From the NCBI GenBank assembly GCA_947441745.1, contig CANEUJ010000004.1:1-24988 (forward strand): DNA of 24,988 bases, written 5' to 3'. This document shows, piece after piece, positions 7,689 to 17,200 of this stretch. Source of the stretch: Neisseriaceae bacterium. Lineage in GTDB: Bacteria; Pseudomonadota; Gammaproteobacteria; Burkholderiales; UBA11063. A program made the position numbers and the translations under genes. Under the pieces are notes generated by a model that saw only the letters and a list, made by a program, of their open reading frames with translations, searched no databases and was not told the DNA's origin. The stretch's first letter is position 1. Each line of letters starts with the position of its first letter.

Positions 7689-8411
7689 ATGAATTCATAC
7701 ATTATATTTGGTGCGAATAGTGATATTGCTGCTAATTTAATAAAACAGCTATCTATAGCTAACAAAGTATATGCAATTGCTAGGTCATTTTTCACGCATA
7801 CTTATAGTAACACAAATATAGAACAGATTGAAACCGCATTTAATGATTTTAATGTAGTTGATAGTTTAATTACAGAATTGTCAATAAAAGATAAAAATAT
7901 TGTGGGAGTTGCTAATTTCTCAGGATCAATATTTATCAAACCATCTCATCTAACTAATGAATTGGACTATGAGAGTGTTATGGAAAGTAACTTTAAAACA
8001 TCATTTGCTATTAATAGAGCCGTTGGAAAATCATTATCTAATTGTTCAGTTTTATATATATCAACTACTGCAACAATGGTTGGGATAGCTAACCATGATC
8101 TAATCGCTGCAAGTAAAGCAGCTATTAATGGTATGGTAATTTCATCAGCAGCAAGTTATGCTCATAAAAATCTACGCTTTAATGCAATTGCACCAGCTTT
8201 AGTAGATACCAAACTAGCAAAACAATTTCTTGCAAATGAAGCTAGTCGAAAATTTAGTGAAAGTTTGAATCCACTCTCCAAAATTGGCAGACCTGAAGAT
8301 GTAGCAAACTTGGCATACTTTCTATTAAACCCAGATAATAATTGGATTACAGGACAAATTATTGCAGTTGACGGAGGAATGTCCACTATAAGGCAAAAAC
8401 CAAAAGGCTAA
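7689..8411 (+). CDS. Short-chain dehydrogenase/reductase family protein lacking the catalytic Tyr
   Basis: A 240-residue Rossmann-fold SDR. It starts MNSYIIFGANSDIAANLIK, where GANSDIA is the nucleotide-binding turn. VANFSGS replaces the usual NNAG element, and the C-terminal part has LRFNAIAPALVDTKLAK, RPEDVANLAYFLL and ITGQIIAVDGGM, all family hallmarks. The active-site segment reads LIAASKAA: Lys and Ser are present but the Tyr four residues before Lys is Ile. Some proteobacterial SDRs share this I-A-A-x-K form, so it is a subgroup trait rather than a sequencing fault. The ATG at 7689 has AGGA 8 bases upstream; an in-frame start at 7536 would add residues without SDR similarity. Substrate unknown. 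It converges on the DUF3429/oxidoreductase remnant pair. Confidence 0.85.
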   Translation: MNSYIIFGANSDIAANLIKQLSIANKVYAIARSFFTHTYSNTNIEQIETAFNDFNVVDSLITELSIKDKNIVGVANFSGSIFIKPSHLTNELDYESVMESNFKTSFAINRAVGKSLSNCSVLYISTTATMVGIANHDLIAASKAAINGMVISSAASYAHKNLRFNAIAPALVDTKLAKQFLANEASRKFSESLNPLSKIGRPEDVANLAYFLLNPDNNWITGQIIAVDGGMSTIRQKPKG

Positions 8412-8437
8412 ATGGTTATATAATCTTTAGCATACAC

Positions 8438-8509
8438 TCAACAATATTCATACCACTTGTATATTGTTGCTTCAACAGATATACCAGCTCCAATAATTGC
8501 AATATTCAT
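8438..8509 (-). pseudogene. Remnant of an FAD-dependent oxidoreductase (first codons only)
   Basis: The reading frame begins with ATG at 8509 inside the TGA stop of the DUF3429 gene (ATGA overlap). It encodes MNIAIIGAGIS and then 12 unrelated residues before TGA at 8438. MNIAIIGAGIS is the beta strand and glycine turn that open FAD/NAD-binding flavoproteins; the expected next Gly and helix are missing. At 23 codons it cannot be functional. The coupling to DUF3429 suggests a full gene once followed here and was deleted, leaving the 5' end next to the 3' end of the SDR gene. The short match leaves some chance of coincidence. Confidence 0.5.
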
Positions 8510-8946
8510 GAATAAACTCCAGATATTAAAAGAGCTAGAATGACAATCATTGTTGCGATACAACGAGTATAAAAGTACTTTCTAGTAATAAGTCTATCTT
8601 GAAAAAGTTTTTTATCAATATAAAGTAAAACTATAAAACTTATAGCAATAGCAATTAATAAACACTTAAAAGGAAGTATTAAATATAATAACCAAAGTAA
8701 TACAGAAATAATATTACTTGTAACAGGTAGATAGATTGACCACTTATCAGAGCGTTCTAGATGTTGCCCCCAATGAACCCCTGTCATGAAAGATGCGATA
8801 ACCAAACCATATACTCCTATTATTTTTTGTACAAGTCCAAGAATTGGTATCATCTGTATTTTAAATATAAAAAGAACTGCACAGATTAAAAAAGGAATCA
8901 TTCCAGCATAGGTAAGATAAAAATACAATGGATTTTTTTTATTCAT
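8506..8946 (-). CDS. DUF3429 family membrane protein
   Basis: Membrane protein of 146 residues with unknown role. About five hydrophobic segments are visible: residues 9-27, 36-54, 72-90, 92-108 and 125-143. After the second helix comes MTGVHWGQHL, the conserved G-x-HWG core of DUF3429, preceded by LTYAGMIPF near the N-terminus, which also fits the family. It is 56 bases downstream of recD on the same strand and overlaps the oxidoreductase remnant by ATGA. I recall such genes beside SDR and flavoprotein genes in proteobacteria, which would make this a decayed cluster, but that link is inference. Confidence 0.8.
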   Translation of the reverse strand: MNKKNPLYFYLTYAGMIPFLICAVLFIFKIQMIPILGLVQKIIGVYGLVIASFMTGVHWGQHLERSDKWSIYLPVTSNIISVLLWLLYLILPFKCLLIAIAISFIVLLYIDKKLFQDRLITRKYFYTRCIATMIVILALLISGVYS

Positions 8947-9002
8947 AAGCTAAACTTTCAAAACAAAAATTATAATAGAACTAGTGATTGTAAAGGCTAA
9001 TA

Positions 9003-10688
9003 TTATCTCATCATAGCAGTTGCTAATCCAGTATTTCTAATAGTTGGATTAGCAACTGCCATAATATCTAGAGTTGAAAATATAGTTAGAAACTTTTTAG
9101 CTCTAGATACTGCGGTATATAGTAACTCCCGACTACATTTTGTATAAGGAATTACTACATACGCATGATTAAATTCAGAGCCTTGAGATTTATGTATTGA
9201 AATAGCGTATGCCAGATCAAATTTGGGTAGTATTTCTGGAATAAAACCCCTACCATCCTCAAAGACTATCTGAATAACTCCATCTTTTATAACACATATA
9301 CCGATATCACCGTTATTTAGCCCCAAAGAATAATCATTCTTAAGGATAATTATTGGACGTCCACTATACCATATATCAATAGTAGCTAATTTTTGCTTAA
9401 TATGTTTTTCAATTTGCAAATTAAGATTATAACTACCTAATAGCCCAACATTTGTCAGACAAAGTATACACTGGCGACTAAATTTATCAAATATATTAGT
9501 AGTATTAGATTGTGCAGAAGTTAAATAATCATTGAAAGACTCCAAATTCAAATAACTATCTAAAACAGTGTTTAGTTTGGGTTTATAGAGTTTTATATTA
9601 CCTGAATTATCTAGCATTAACTTTATCATATCTAAATTATTATCCAAAATGGCTTTGGTAAGGACTCCAATATCATTACTACTTCTTTTGCTTTGAACTA
9701 GTTCACCTATATTACCATCATTAGTAAATAAGTCAGGATGTTTACTTGGTGTGATAAGTGAAGCAAATACATATCCCTCCTCTACTGAGGATAATTGATT
9801 TTTGTCCCCCAGAAATATTATATGACGTATAGTATGACTATCAACTGCTTCTAATAATTTACTATAAAGTGGCAAACTAACCATTGAAGATTCGTCAATA
9901 ATTAATATATCAAGATCTAGCTTATTATCCTGATTGTGTCTAAAATAAATACTATCATTTTTTGCACCTAATAATTTATGAATAGTTACAAAGCTTTCAG
10001 TTTCTAATAACTTATTAATAGCTACCATATCCAGATATTTACTTAAAGCTCCAATATTACTTTGTATTGACTCTTTCACTCGTTTACTAGCTTTACCTGT
10101 CGGGGCTGCAAGTTTAATTTTAATATCAAAGCCATAAATTTGATAAAAAAGCCACAATAATAATGTAACAGTAGTTGTTTTACCAGTACCAGGCCCACCA
10201 GTAATAAAGCTTAATTTATTATGAACACTTGTTTTAATAGCCTCTAGCTGTTCTATATTAGGTAATTTATTGTTATAAGAAATCTCAGCTAATAGTTTAA
10301 TAGAATTTTTATAATTATTGTTTAAATTGATATAAGATTTTGTTAATAATTGAACTTGATTTTTTATGCTTATCTCATAGTTTAAATATTTACTGATATA
10401 TACCAGATAATCATTATCAATATTTACAATTGAGAGAGGTTTTGGAGCTGTATTGTTTATATAAAAATCACTAACTATACCGCTTTTTTTAAATAATTTG
10501 GTTATCTCATTTGGTGATAGGCTAATACTACTGCCTAAATCTGACAATTTACTACAACTATGACCATTACTAATGTCAGTAAATAAATACTCGATAATTT
10601 GTGTTAAATTTATTTTATCAATAATGCTTAAATCTGACGCAGCTAGACTTACTAGTTGTTTTGATAAGTTAAAAAAAGTAGTGTTCAT
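9003..10688 (-). CDS. recD: Exodeoxyribonuclease V subunit alpha (RecD helicase)
   Basis: The 5'-3' helicase of RecBCD, which unwinds duplex ends and sets the enzyme's response at Chi. The 561-residue protein has an N-terminal domain (1-145), Walker A GGPGTGKT (164-171), motif Ia AAPTGKASKR (194-203), Walker B IIDES (263-267), GDKNQL (motif III), and C-terminal AISIHKSQGSEF and TAVSRAKK (motifs V and VI). It is about 50 residues shorter than E. coli RecD. An AGGAG site precedes the ATG at 10688. Unlike recC and recB, which are 2 bases apart, recD is 227 bases after recB with its own possible -10. A 15-bp inverted repeat sits in its last codons. Confidence 0.95.
   Translation of the reverse strand: MNTTFFNLSKQLVSLAASDLSIIDKINLTQIIEYLFTDISNGHSCSKLSDLGSSISLSPNEITKLFKKSGIVSDFYINNTAPKPLSIVNIDNDYLVYISKYLNYEISIKNQVQLLTKSYINLNNNYKNSIKLLAEISYNNKLPNIEQLEAIKTSVHNKLSFITGGPGTGKTTTVTLLLWLFYQIYGFDIKIKLAAPTGKASKRVKESIQSNIGALSKYLDMVAINKLLETESFVTIHKLLGAKNDSIYFRHNQDNKLDLDILIIDESSMVSLPLYSKLLEAVDSHTIRHIIFLGDKNQLSSVEEGYVFASLITPSKHPDLFTNDGNIGELVQSKRSSNDIGVLTKAILDNNLDMIKLMLDNSGNIKLYKPKLNTVLDSYLNLESFNDYLTSAQSNTTNIFDKFSRQCILCLTNVGLLGSYNLNLQIEKHIKQKLATIDIWYSGRPIIILKNDYSLGLNNGDIGICVIKDGVIQIVFEDGRGFIPEILPKFDLAYAISIHKSQGSEFNHAYVVIPYTKCSRELLYTAVSRAKKFLTIFSTLDIMAVANPTIRNTGLATAMMR
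9016..9059. repeat. 15-bp perfect inverted repeat in the 3' end of recD
   Basis: GCAGTTGCTAATCCA at 9016-9030 and its exact complement TGGATTAGCAACTGC at 9045-9059, with a 14-base loop. It lies wholly within the last coding codons (MAVANPTIRNTGLATA). No T tract follows on either strand, so it is not a standard terminator; an mRNA-stabilising hairpin is possible. Confidence 0.75.
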
Positions 10689-10810
10689 TAGAACTCCTAA
10701 GGGTATATTAAATAATTATCTTTAAATTTTATTTATATGATAGCCTAAACTCTATAGCAAATATCAGAAAGTTTAAGTCTTAAATTTTTGATTGTAGTGT
10801 ATAGATATAT

Positions 10811-10816
10811 ATTATA
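10811..10816 (-). promoter_or_regulatory. Candidate -10 box for recD
   Basis: A perfect TATAAT on the minus strand in the 227-base recB-recD gap, about 120 bases before the recD start. No -35 close to consensus was found at 16-18 bases. AT-rich sequence yields such boxes by chance, so support is weak. Nothing else recognisable lies in 10689-10915. Confidence 0.25.
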
Positions 10817-10915
10817 CAATTAAAATCTCATCAATAATGTGACAATTTATGTTGCATTAGATTTTTGTAGAAATTTTAAACAAGGTTAATTTTATGAAAA
10901 GTAAAAATAACTACT

Positions 10916-13900
10916 CTAGATCTGAATTGGATAAAACAATTTATCCAATTCACTCACTAGATTTTGACAGTTTTTATCAATAAATATCCCTTGTGGTTCA
11001 CTAGTAGTATAAATACCTCTAACATAATAATATGCGGCACCGCCTAGTAAGTGACTAGCATCTTCAATATTAAGCCTTTGTTCTAGATGGCGTTTGACTG
11101 CTACTAAATAAAGTAGATACTGTAAATAATAATGATGTTCTGCCATTGAAATAATAAGTGGGTTATCAACATCATTTATATCTGAAGTAGATGTGTACTC
11201 CAATAAGGTATTAGTTTTATAATCAAGTACAAAGTATTGTCCATTATGTTCAAACAATAAATCAATAAAACCAACCAAAAAGCCCTGCTCTATTGTACCT
11301 AAACTTCGAGAAGCTATCGTAAATGGATGCTGTTCCCCAAAGTAACTACTCATTAATAAATAAATATCTTTACAAATTAAAACAGGATTTTTGATTGCGA
11401 GGTTAAATTCAAGTTCATGCATGCTATTAGTAAAATCACCTATCCCATAATTATCCAAAATAGGATAACTAAATGCCTCATCAAGCATTATATTTAATTC
11501 ATTACGGTATATTTCATTATCAATATTATATTCTATAAGTATTGATTTAAGTTTCTCCTCACCCACAGGATAGTTTTCACATAAATGATGAAATAACACC
11601 CCAAAAGTAGCTCCACTACACTCTTTATCTGATAATATAGAATAGCGGTATTTCAATTCTGCAATAGAATTATTAGTATCGTCATTATCACTATATTTGC
11701 TAGGTTCATTTGTCTTAGTTAACAAAGTATAGCTTTGACGATAAAATGTTGGCGTTGGATTAATATTAACATCAATTAAATTAGTTTTTTTATCCATTGC
11801 TTCATTATCAATAAATTGCAACAATTTAAGATCATTATCGCTAATTGAGTCACGATTATAAGCAATAACGCCATTTAAGGATTTTTTAAACCCATCTTGT
11901 GGATTATTTGAGAAAAACTTGGGATAGTTAAATAAATGGTGAGATAAATCATCAGGTTTATCTTTTACATAGCCAAATAACTCAGTAATCTTATCTGGTT
12001 TTTCATTGGCATAATATTTACCACTTTTAATTGTGGGCTGTTTTAGATAAATATAGAGGCGGGTCTTGGCTCTTGTAAGTGCCACATAAATTAACCGCTG
12101 TGACTCCTTATTATTCTTATCAACGATATACCGTCCAAGAGTTTCATCCATTACCATTGATGAGTTAAATACTCCATCATAAGAATAACTACTAAACAAG
12201 GGAAGTTGTTTAGTATCAAAACTTTGATTACTTTTAAAAAAAGGACAAAATACAATATCAAACTCAAGTCCTTTTGACTTATGTTGGGTAGTAACAAGAA
12301 TTTGTTCATTATCGTTATCTAGTCGCACCAGTTCTTCATTTTGACCATCTATATCTGTAGCACTACTAGCATTAATAATCTTTTGATGAAACCAAAATAA
12401 TAATTCAGTTTGATTAGTCGCACTACTTCTATTTAGTAATTCTGCCAATTGCCAAATATTTGATAATTCACGATTGTTTAGGCTATAACTACTATTTTGA
12501 AATAAACGATTAAATAAAGCATAAACTAAAGATATTACCCCTTTGCTATTCCATGTTTGCTGATAAGAATAAAAATCTTGCAATAAAATTTGTAATTCTT
12601 TATTCTCATTGAAGTTTACTAAATTACTTAAGTTAAAATTAAATAACTTGCTAGTAATTGCTTTAATAAAATTTTTACGATTACTTAAATCAAATATTGA
12701 ATTTAAAAACAAAAAGAAATCATTAGCCGTATTTGTAGCAAATATATTACCTAGTTTTAATTCTGAAGCGGTAATACCATAACCACGTAAATATTCCACT
12801 ATCTCTGTACACTCTTGATTTCGATTAACCAAAATAGCTATTTTACCACCGAGAGTTTTATCTGTATTTAAGAGTGATAATATCTCAAAAGTCATAGCAC
12901 GAAGTAGTGCATTAGTTCTGAATGGCTTAGTTGCTCCATTTATTGCTACTATTTGTACATTCTCATCATAAAACTTGGCTTTTACTCCTCTATTACTTGC
13001 ATTTGATGTAATTTCTGCTACATCTGGTAGTGTATTGTCAACATTTGCTTTAGCAATACTCGGTGAATATGTAATACCATCGCCTAGGACTCCCTCACCC
13101 AAAAATAACTCATTGATAAAATTAAGGATATTGTAGTTAGAGCGAAAATTGCTATCAAGACTAAGTTTATTATTAATTTGGTGATAAGCTTTAATATAGG
13201 TATCTATATCGGCTCCTCTGAAACTATAAATAGCTTGTTTAGGATCACCTACTACTACTACATTTCCTCGTCCCACATTATCAAGATGATAGATTGAACT
13301 AAAAATCTCCCATTGTAGCTTATCTGTATCCTGAAACTCATCAATAAAAGCTATGGGATATAAATTAAAGATTTTATCACTTAATGTTTTAGAATTAGAT
13401 AATCTATCGGAGATGCGTTCAATTAACTCATCAAAAGTTAATTTATTGTTTTGTATGTAATTATTATCAATATAGTGAATAACAGAGGCAAGAAATTCAG
13501 CTTTTACTAATGGTAATATCTCACTATCAAGTAGTGGATCAGCCAATTTTGATAAATTAGGGGTAATATCTATAGTATATTTATTTACATAAGTCGCATT
13601 TTTTATAGTTAAAATATCACGAGGAATTTTGGAAGCAATTCGCCCAACTAAAGTTTGGGTGATATCATGACTAGTAAAAATCTTCTCTAAATTTGTAAGG
13701 ACTATCTTAATATTACTGGTAAATTTATTGATAATCTCAATACGAATGAAATTAAGTACCAAAGATTCTACTATTTGTGTTTTATCGTTTACTATTTCAA
13801 ATTCAGGATTGATCAAGCACTCAAAAGGATAGTCATTAAGAATCTTTTTACAAAAACCATGGATAGTATAAATACTTGCCCAATCAAAATTTTGTAAAGC

Positions 13901-14254
13901 TCGGTTTAGGATAGTTAAATCACGTTTATATAAATTTTTACGCGTATTTAGATAAGTAGAAAATATATCCAATTCTGGAGCTACTTCATTATGAATGCAA
14001 ATAATCTGATCTATTGTTGCCTTAATTTGAGACGAAATTCTATCTTTTAATTCATTTGTTGCATCATTAGTAAAAGTAACTACCAAAATGTTTTCAATAC
14101 CAATTATGGTATTGTCAAGCTTACTAGACTCTAACAAAGCCTTGATAAAAAGTCTTTCAATAGTCCAAGTCTTACCAGTGCCAGCTGAAGCCTCAATAAC
14201 ATATGCATTATTGTGTTGCTTAAAATCAATCTGCTTTAATGGATGATTTGACAT
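10916..14254 (-). CDS. recB: Exodeoxyribonuclease V subunit beta (RecB helicase-nuclease)
   Basis: The 3'-5' helicase and sole nuclease of RecBCD, which processes double-strand breaks, loads RecA after Chi and degrades linear phage DNA. The 1112 residues include Walker A ASAGTGKT (22-29), IDEFQDTD (motif II), VVGDPKQAIYSFRGAD (motif III), TQHKSKGLEFD (motif V) and YVALTRAKTRLY (motif VI). The C-terminal nuclease domain is intact: HHLCENY, GFIDLLF with Asp998, and LDYKTN with Asp1011 and Lys1013. The 13-residue spacing of the two Asp equals that of E. coli Asp1067/Asp1080. It starts 2 bases after recC. A 12-bp palindrome overlaps its last codons. Confidence 0.97.
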   Translation of the reverse strand: MSNHPLKQIDFKQHNNAYVIEASAGTGKTWTIERLFIKALLESSKLDNTIIGIENILVVTFTNDATNELKDRISSQIKATIDQIICIHNEVAPELDIFSTYLNTRKNLYKRDLTILNRALQNFDWASIYTIHGFCKKILNDYPFECLINPEFEIVNDKTQIVESLVLNFIRIEIINKFTSNIKIVLTNLEKIFTSHDITQTLVGRIASKIPRDILTIKNATYVNKYTIDITPNLSKLADPLLDSEILPLVKAEFLASVIHYIDNNYIQNNKLTFDELIERISDRLSNSKTLSDKIFNLYPIAFIDEFQDTDKLQWEIFSSIYHLDNVGRGNVVVVGDPKQAIYSFRGADIDTYIKAYHQINNKLSLDSNFRSNYNILNFINELFLGEGVLGDGITYSPSIAKANVDNTLPDVAEITSNASNRGVKAKFYDENVQIVAINGATKPFRTNALLRAMTFEILSLLNTDKTLGGKIAILVNRNQECTEIVEYLRGYGITASELKLGNIFATNTANDFFLFLNSIFDLSNRKNFIKAITSKLFNFNLSNLVNFNENKELQILLQDFYSYQQTWNSKGVISLVYALFNRLFQNSSYSLNNRELSNIWQLAELLNRSSATNQTELLFWFHQKIINASSATDIDGQNEELVRLDNDNEQILVTTQHKSKGLEFDIVFCPFFKSNQSFDTKQLPLFSSYSYDGVFNSSMVMDETLGRYIVDKNNKESQRLIYVALTRAKTRLYIYLKQPTIKSGKYYANEKPDKITELFGYVKDKPDDLSHHLFNYPKFFSNNPQDGFKKSLNGVIAYNRDSISDNDLKLLQFIDNEAMDKKTNLIDVNINPTPTFYRQSYTLLTKTNEPSKYSDNDDTNNSIAELKYRYSILSDKECSGATFGVLFHHLCENYPVGEEKLKSILIEYNIDNEIYRNELNIMLDEAFSYPILDNYGIGDFTNSMHELEFNLAIKNPVLICKDIYLLMSSYFGEQHPFTIASRSLGTIEQGFLVGFIDLLFEHNGQYFVLDYKTNTLLEYTSTSDINDVDNPLIISMAEHHYYLQYLLYLVAVKRHLEQRLNIEDASHLLGGAAYYYVRGIYTTSEPQGIFIDKNCQNLVSELDKLFYPIQI
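10924..10951 (-). terminator. 12-bp hairpin across the recB 3' end, possible terminator or attenuator
   Basis: GAATTGGATAAA (10924-10935) and TTTATCCAATTC (10940-10951) form a perfect 12-bp stem with a 4-base loop. It covers the last codons (ELDKLFYPIQ), just before the TAG at 10916-10918. On the minus strand a T-rich but interrupted stretch begins about 15 bases beyond the stem. It could reduce read-through into recD, or protect the recCB mRNA 3' end. Confidence 0.45.
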
Positions 14255-14256
14255 AG

Positions 14257-17200
14257 CTAAACGCTTTCTACTTTGGATAACAATTCACCTATATTTACAA
14301 TATCATTTATTGAACCAACATCTTTCATAACATCAAAATAATTATTAGCAATCGATTCGAAAATAATATCTTGCCGTATATTTTCAAGAGCAAAGTTGTT
14401 AAAAGAACTAGAATATTTGTTATAAGCCTTACTTATTGATAAGGTATTAGCATATTCTTCAATTGCTGCCCTATGGATTAAAACTGGATTATTTAAACTT
14501 CTTAAATAATATATTAAAACTTGGTTTATCATATTATCTTGATTAATATTTATCATCAAATCACTAGTTTCTAAAGAACTAGTTTCTAAAGAGGTCTTTA
14601 TTTGTCGCAATACCAGTATCTTACCCAATCGAGGGGCTATTAATGAAGCATACACCATAGCTGTTAGTTTTAATTTATAAGGCACGTCACTAAATTTATT
14701 AGCTAATTTCTTATCATTAATATCACCAAAATCTGGAGTAAGAATTATACGATCATTTTCTATGTAGACAGTTCCACTAATTAATAAATTATATTTTTCA
14801 TCGTATCTAGTAACAGTATGAGTAAACTCTATTTCAATAGCTTCACTTCCTCTATACTTTTTATAAAAATCATAAAGCGTTTTATAGTGATTATATTGAG
14901 CTTCACCAAAATGTTGATAACCAATAATTCCTTTTATATTCAAGTATTCATAAACCTCATCAAAGCTAGAATCGTAGTCTTCAAATATCCGATATATATT
15001 TTTGGCAACTCGTCTATTAAATAAGACTAAATTTTCAGTATCTTCTAGCTCTATTTCTTCATTATAGGTGCTTATTCCAAGGGTTTTATATAAGTTAGAG
15101 TTAGTATATAAGAACGTATTTACGATACTATCTATTTTAACCTTCACATCCATTTGTTGGTGTTTGGTTAGCTTAGTAAAATCCCAGCGTTTATCTTCAA
15201 AATTATTATTTATTTGGGAGCTAACTTTATGCCATAACTGTGAATAATTAATTTGGCTATTATTATAAAAAGGATGTAATGAATGAGTTGTTACAATATT
15301 AGCAATACCAATAAAGCTTTGCTCTATAGTACTAATTAACAACCCAAGCACTGGAGATGGCTGAATTTCGCTATTATCAGTTTCGGATCTGCCAATATAA
15401 CTAAGATATAGATTATTTTTCGCAGCCAAAATAGTATCTAAAAAGATTTGTTTATCTTCAATATTATAATTACGATCTGCCAAATGCCAAGTTTTAGCTA
15501 AAACACTTAGTTGATTAGGAGTGTTACTTGATGGAAACTCTCCAAAGTTTAGCCCCAATATATATATATATTTGTATGGAATATTTCGTAAATACCCAAG
15601 AGATGCACAAGTAATTCTCCCGTCAAGGTTTATTTTATTACTACTTGCACGACAATAATCATCTATTATTTGATTAATAATTTGTAAATCAATTGGTGTT
15701 TTAAGCTTAATTTCTAATAATGTACCCAAGAAGTTTTGTGTCGTAAGATTCATTTCAAGAACTAAGTTAACTATATTAGTTAATGTATCGTGTGCTTCTT
15801 TTATATTTAACTCTCTTAATGTATTTTCATCAATATAAAACACTTGACGTAGTTCTGATAGAAGATTAACTAGATTAATAATTTTTTCGCATAATTCTAG
15901 TTGATTACTATCTATGTTATCATAAGGAATATATTTATCATTATTAAAATTATAAATAGGTGCTTTTGATTCAAACATGGAGTTATTCAAACACGCACCA
16001 AGGGTTATATTATTAATAAACTGTAAGAAACTATGAGTTTGATAGTTTTGATAACCATATTTGTTGTAATCATCACAATTATAACCAAAATGAGTTGTAT
16101 TTTCAAGTAGTGAGCTTTTTATCCAATTAATATCATCATCTGAGATTTCAATTTGATTTAGAATATCTATAAAGTAACTCACATTTAGAATGTATGGAGT
16201 ATTTATAATTAACTTTATAGTTTCAAGTATTTTATAATCACTATGACGACGATTGCCAGTGATATTATAGGGTATTTTTTGATTATGAGAAAGTACTTCA
16301 TTATCAAAAACAGCACTAATATATGGTGCATACAAATCAATATCTGGTGCTACAACCAAAATATCATTTAATTTATTATCATTAGTTAAAATATCAACAA
16401 TTTCATTAAACATCACCTGGACTTCACGCATTCTATTATGACAGCTATTTATTTTAATATTATGATTACTAACCGCTATTGGATCTTCATAATAGCTTTG
16501 GTGAATTCTTTTATCCAGCATTATTCTATATTTTAGCGATCTAATGTCATTTTGAATTACATCTAACATCGTATCCATTTTTGGAGTAAAAATATTTGGT
16601 TTAAAATCATATACCGTAATATCATTACCCTGAAGTAATTCAATGAATTCGCGTGATTGGGAGCCTAAATTGGCTAACAGTGGATTACCAGAAGTTAAAT
16701 ACAGATCATCAAGATTGAGGTCTGGTTCATTTAGGAGTTTTTTCTCTAATTTATTACGTGTAGTATCACTTAATAAATCACCATAATACTCATAGGAACA
16801 TGGTTGATAATACCAATATATATCAACATTTTTTGCCAAATGCTTCATGATACTTAGTTGAGATGGATATATACTCGTTAGACCAAAGATAAATAAGCTC
16901 TTGGGTAGTTTGAGTTTTGACATATCAGTAGTAGTAAAATAAGTATAAATATCAAGAAAGGTTTTTTTTGAGTCTATATGTTGAAATAGATGAGTTAAAA
17001 TTTCTTTTTGCCACCCTGGGAGTTTTGATTTCTCGAGGTTTAATAATTCAAATGTTCGTAAATATAAATATTCGTGAAAAATTTGCTGTAACTGACTAGC
17101 TAATTGATAAACTCTATAGATATCGAGTTTATCATTTTGATAAATATATTGGTTTAGCTCTTTACTGTCTTGGCTTGACAGTTTATTATTACATAAATAA

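Noticed and set aside
8401..8432. Imperfect stem (GCTAAA...TTTAGC) after the SDR stop as a terminator
   Set aside because: Only six paired bases with mismatches inside and no T tract; too weak to call.
10894..10983. 29-codon plus-strand frame (MKSKNNYSRS...) antisense to the recB end
   Set aside because: It overlaps the recB palindrome and coding end, has only a weak ribosome site and resembles nothing known.
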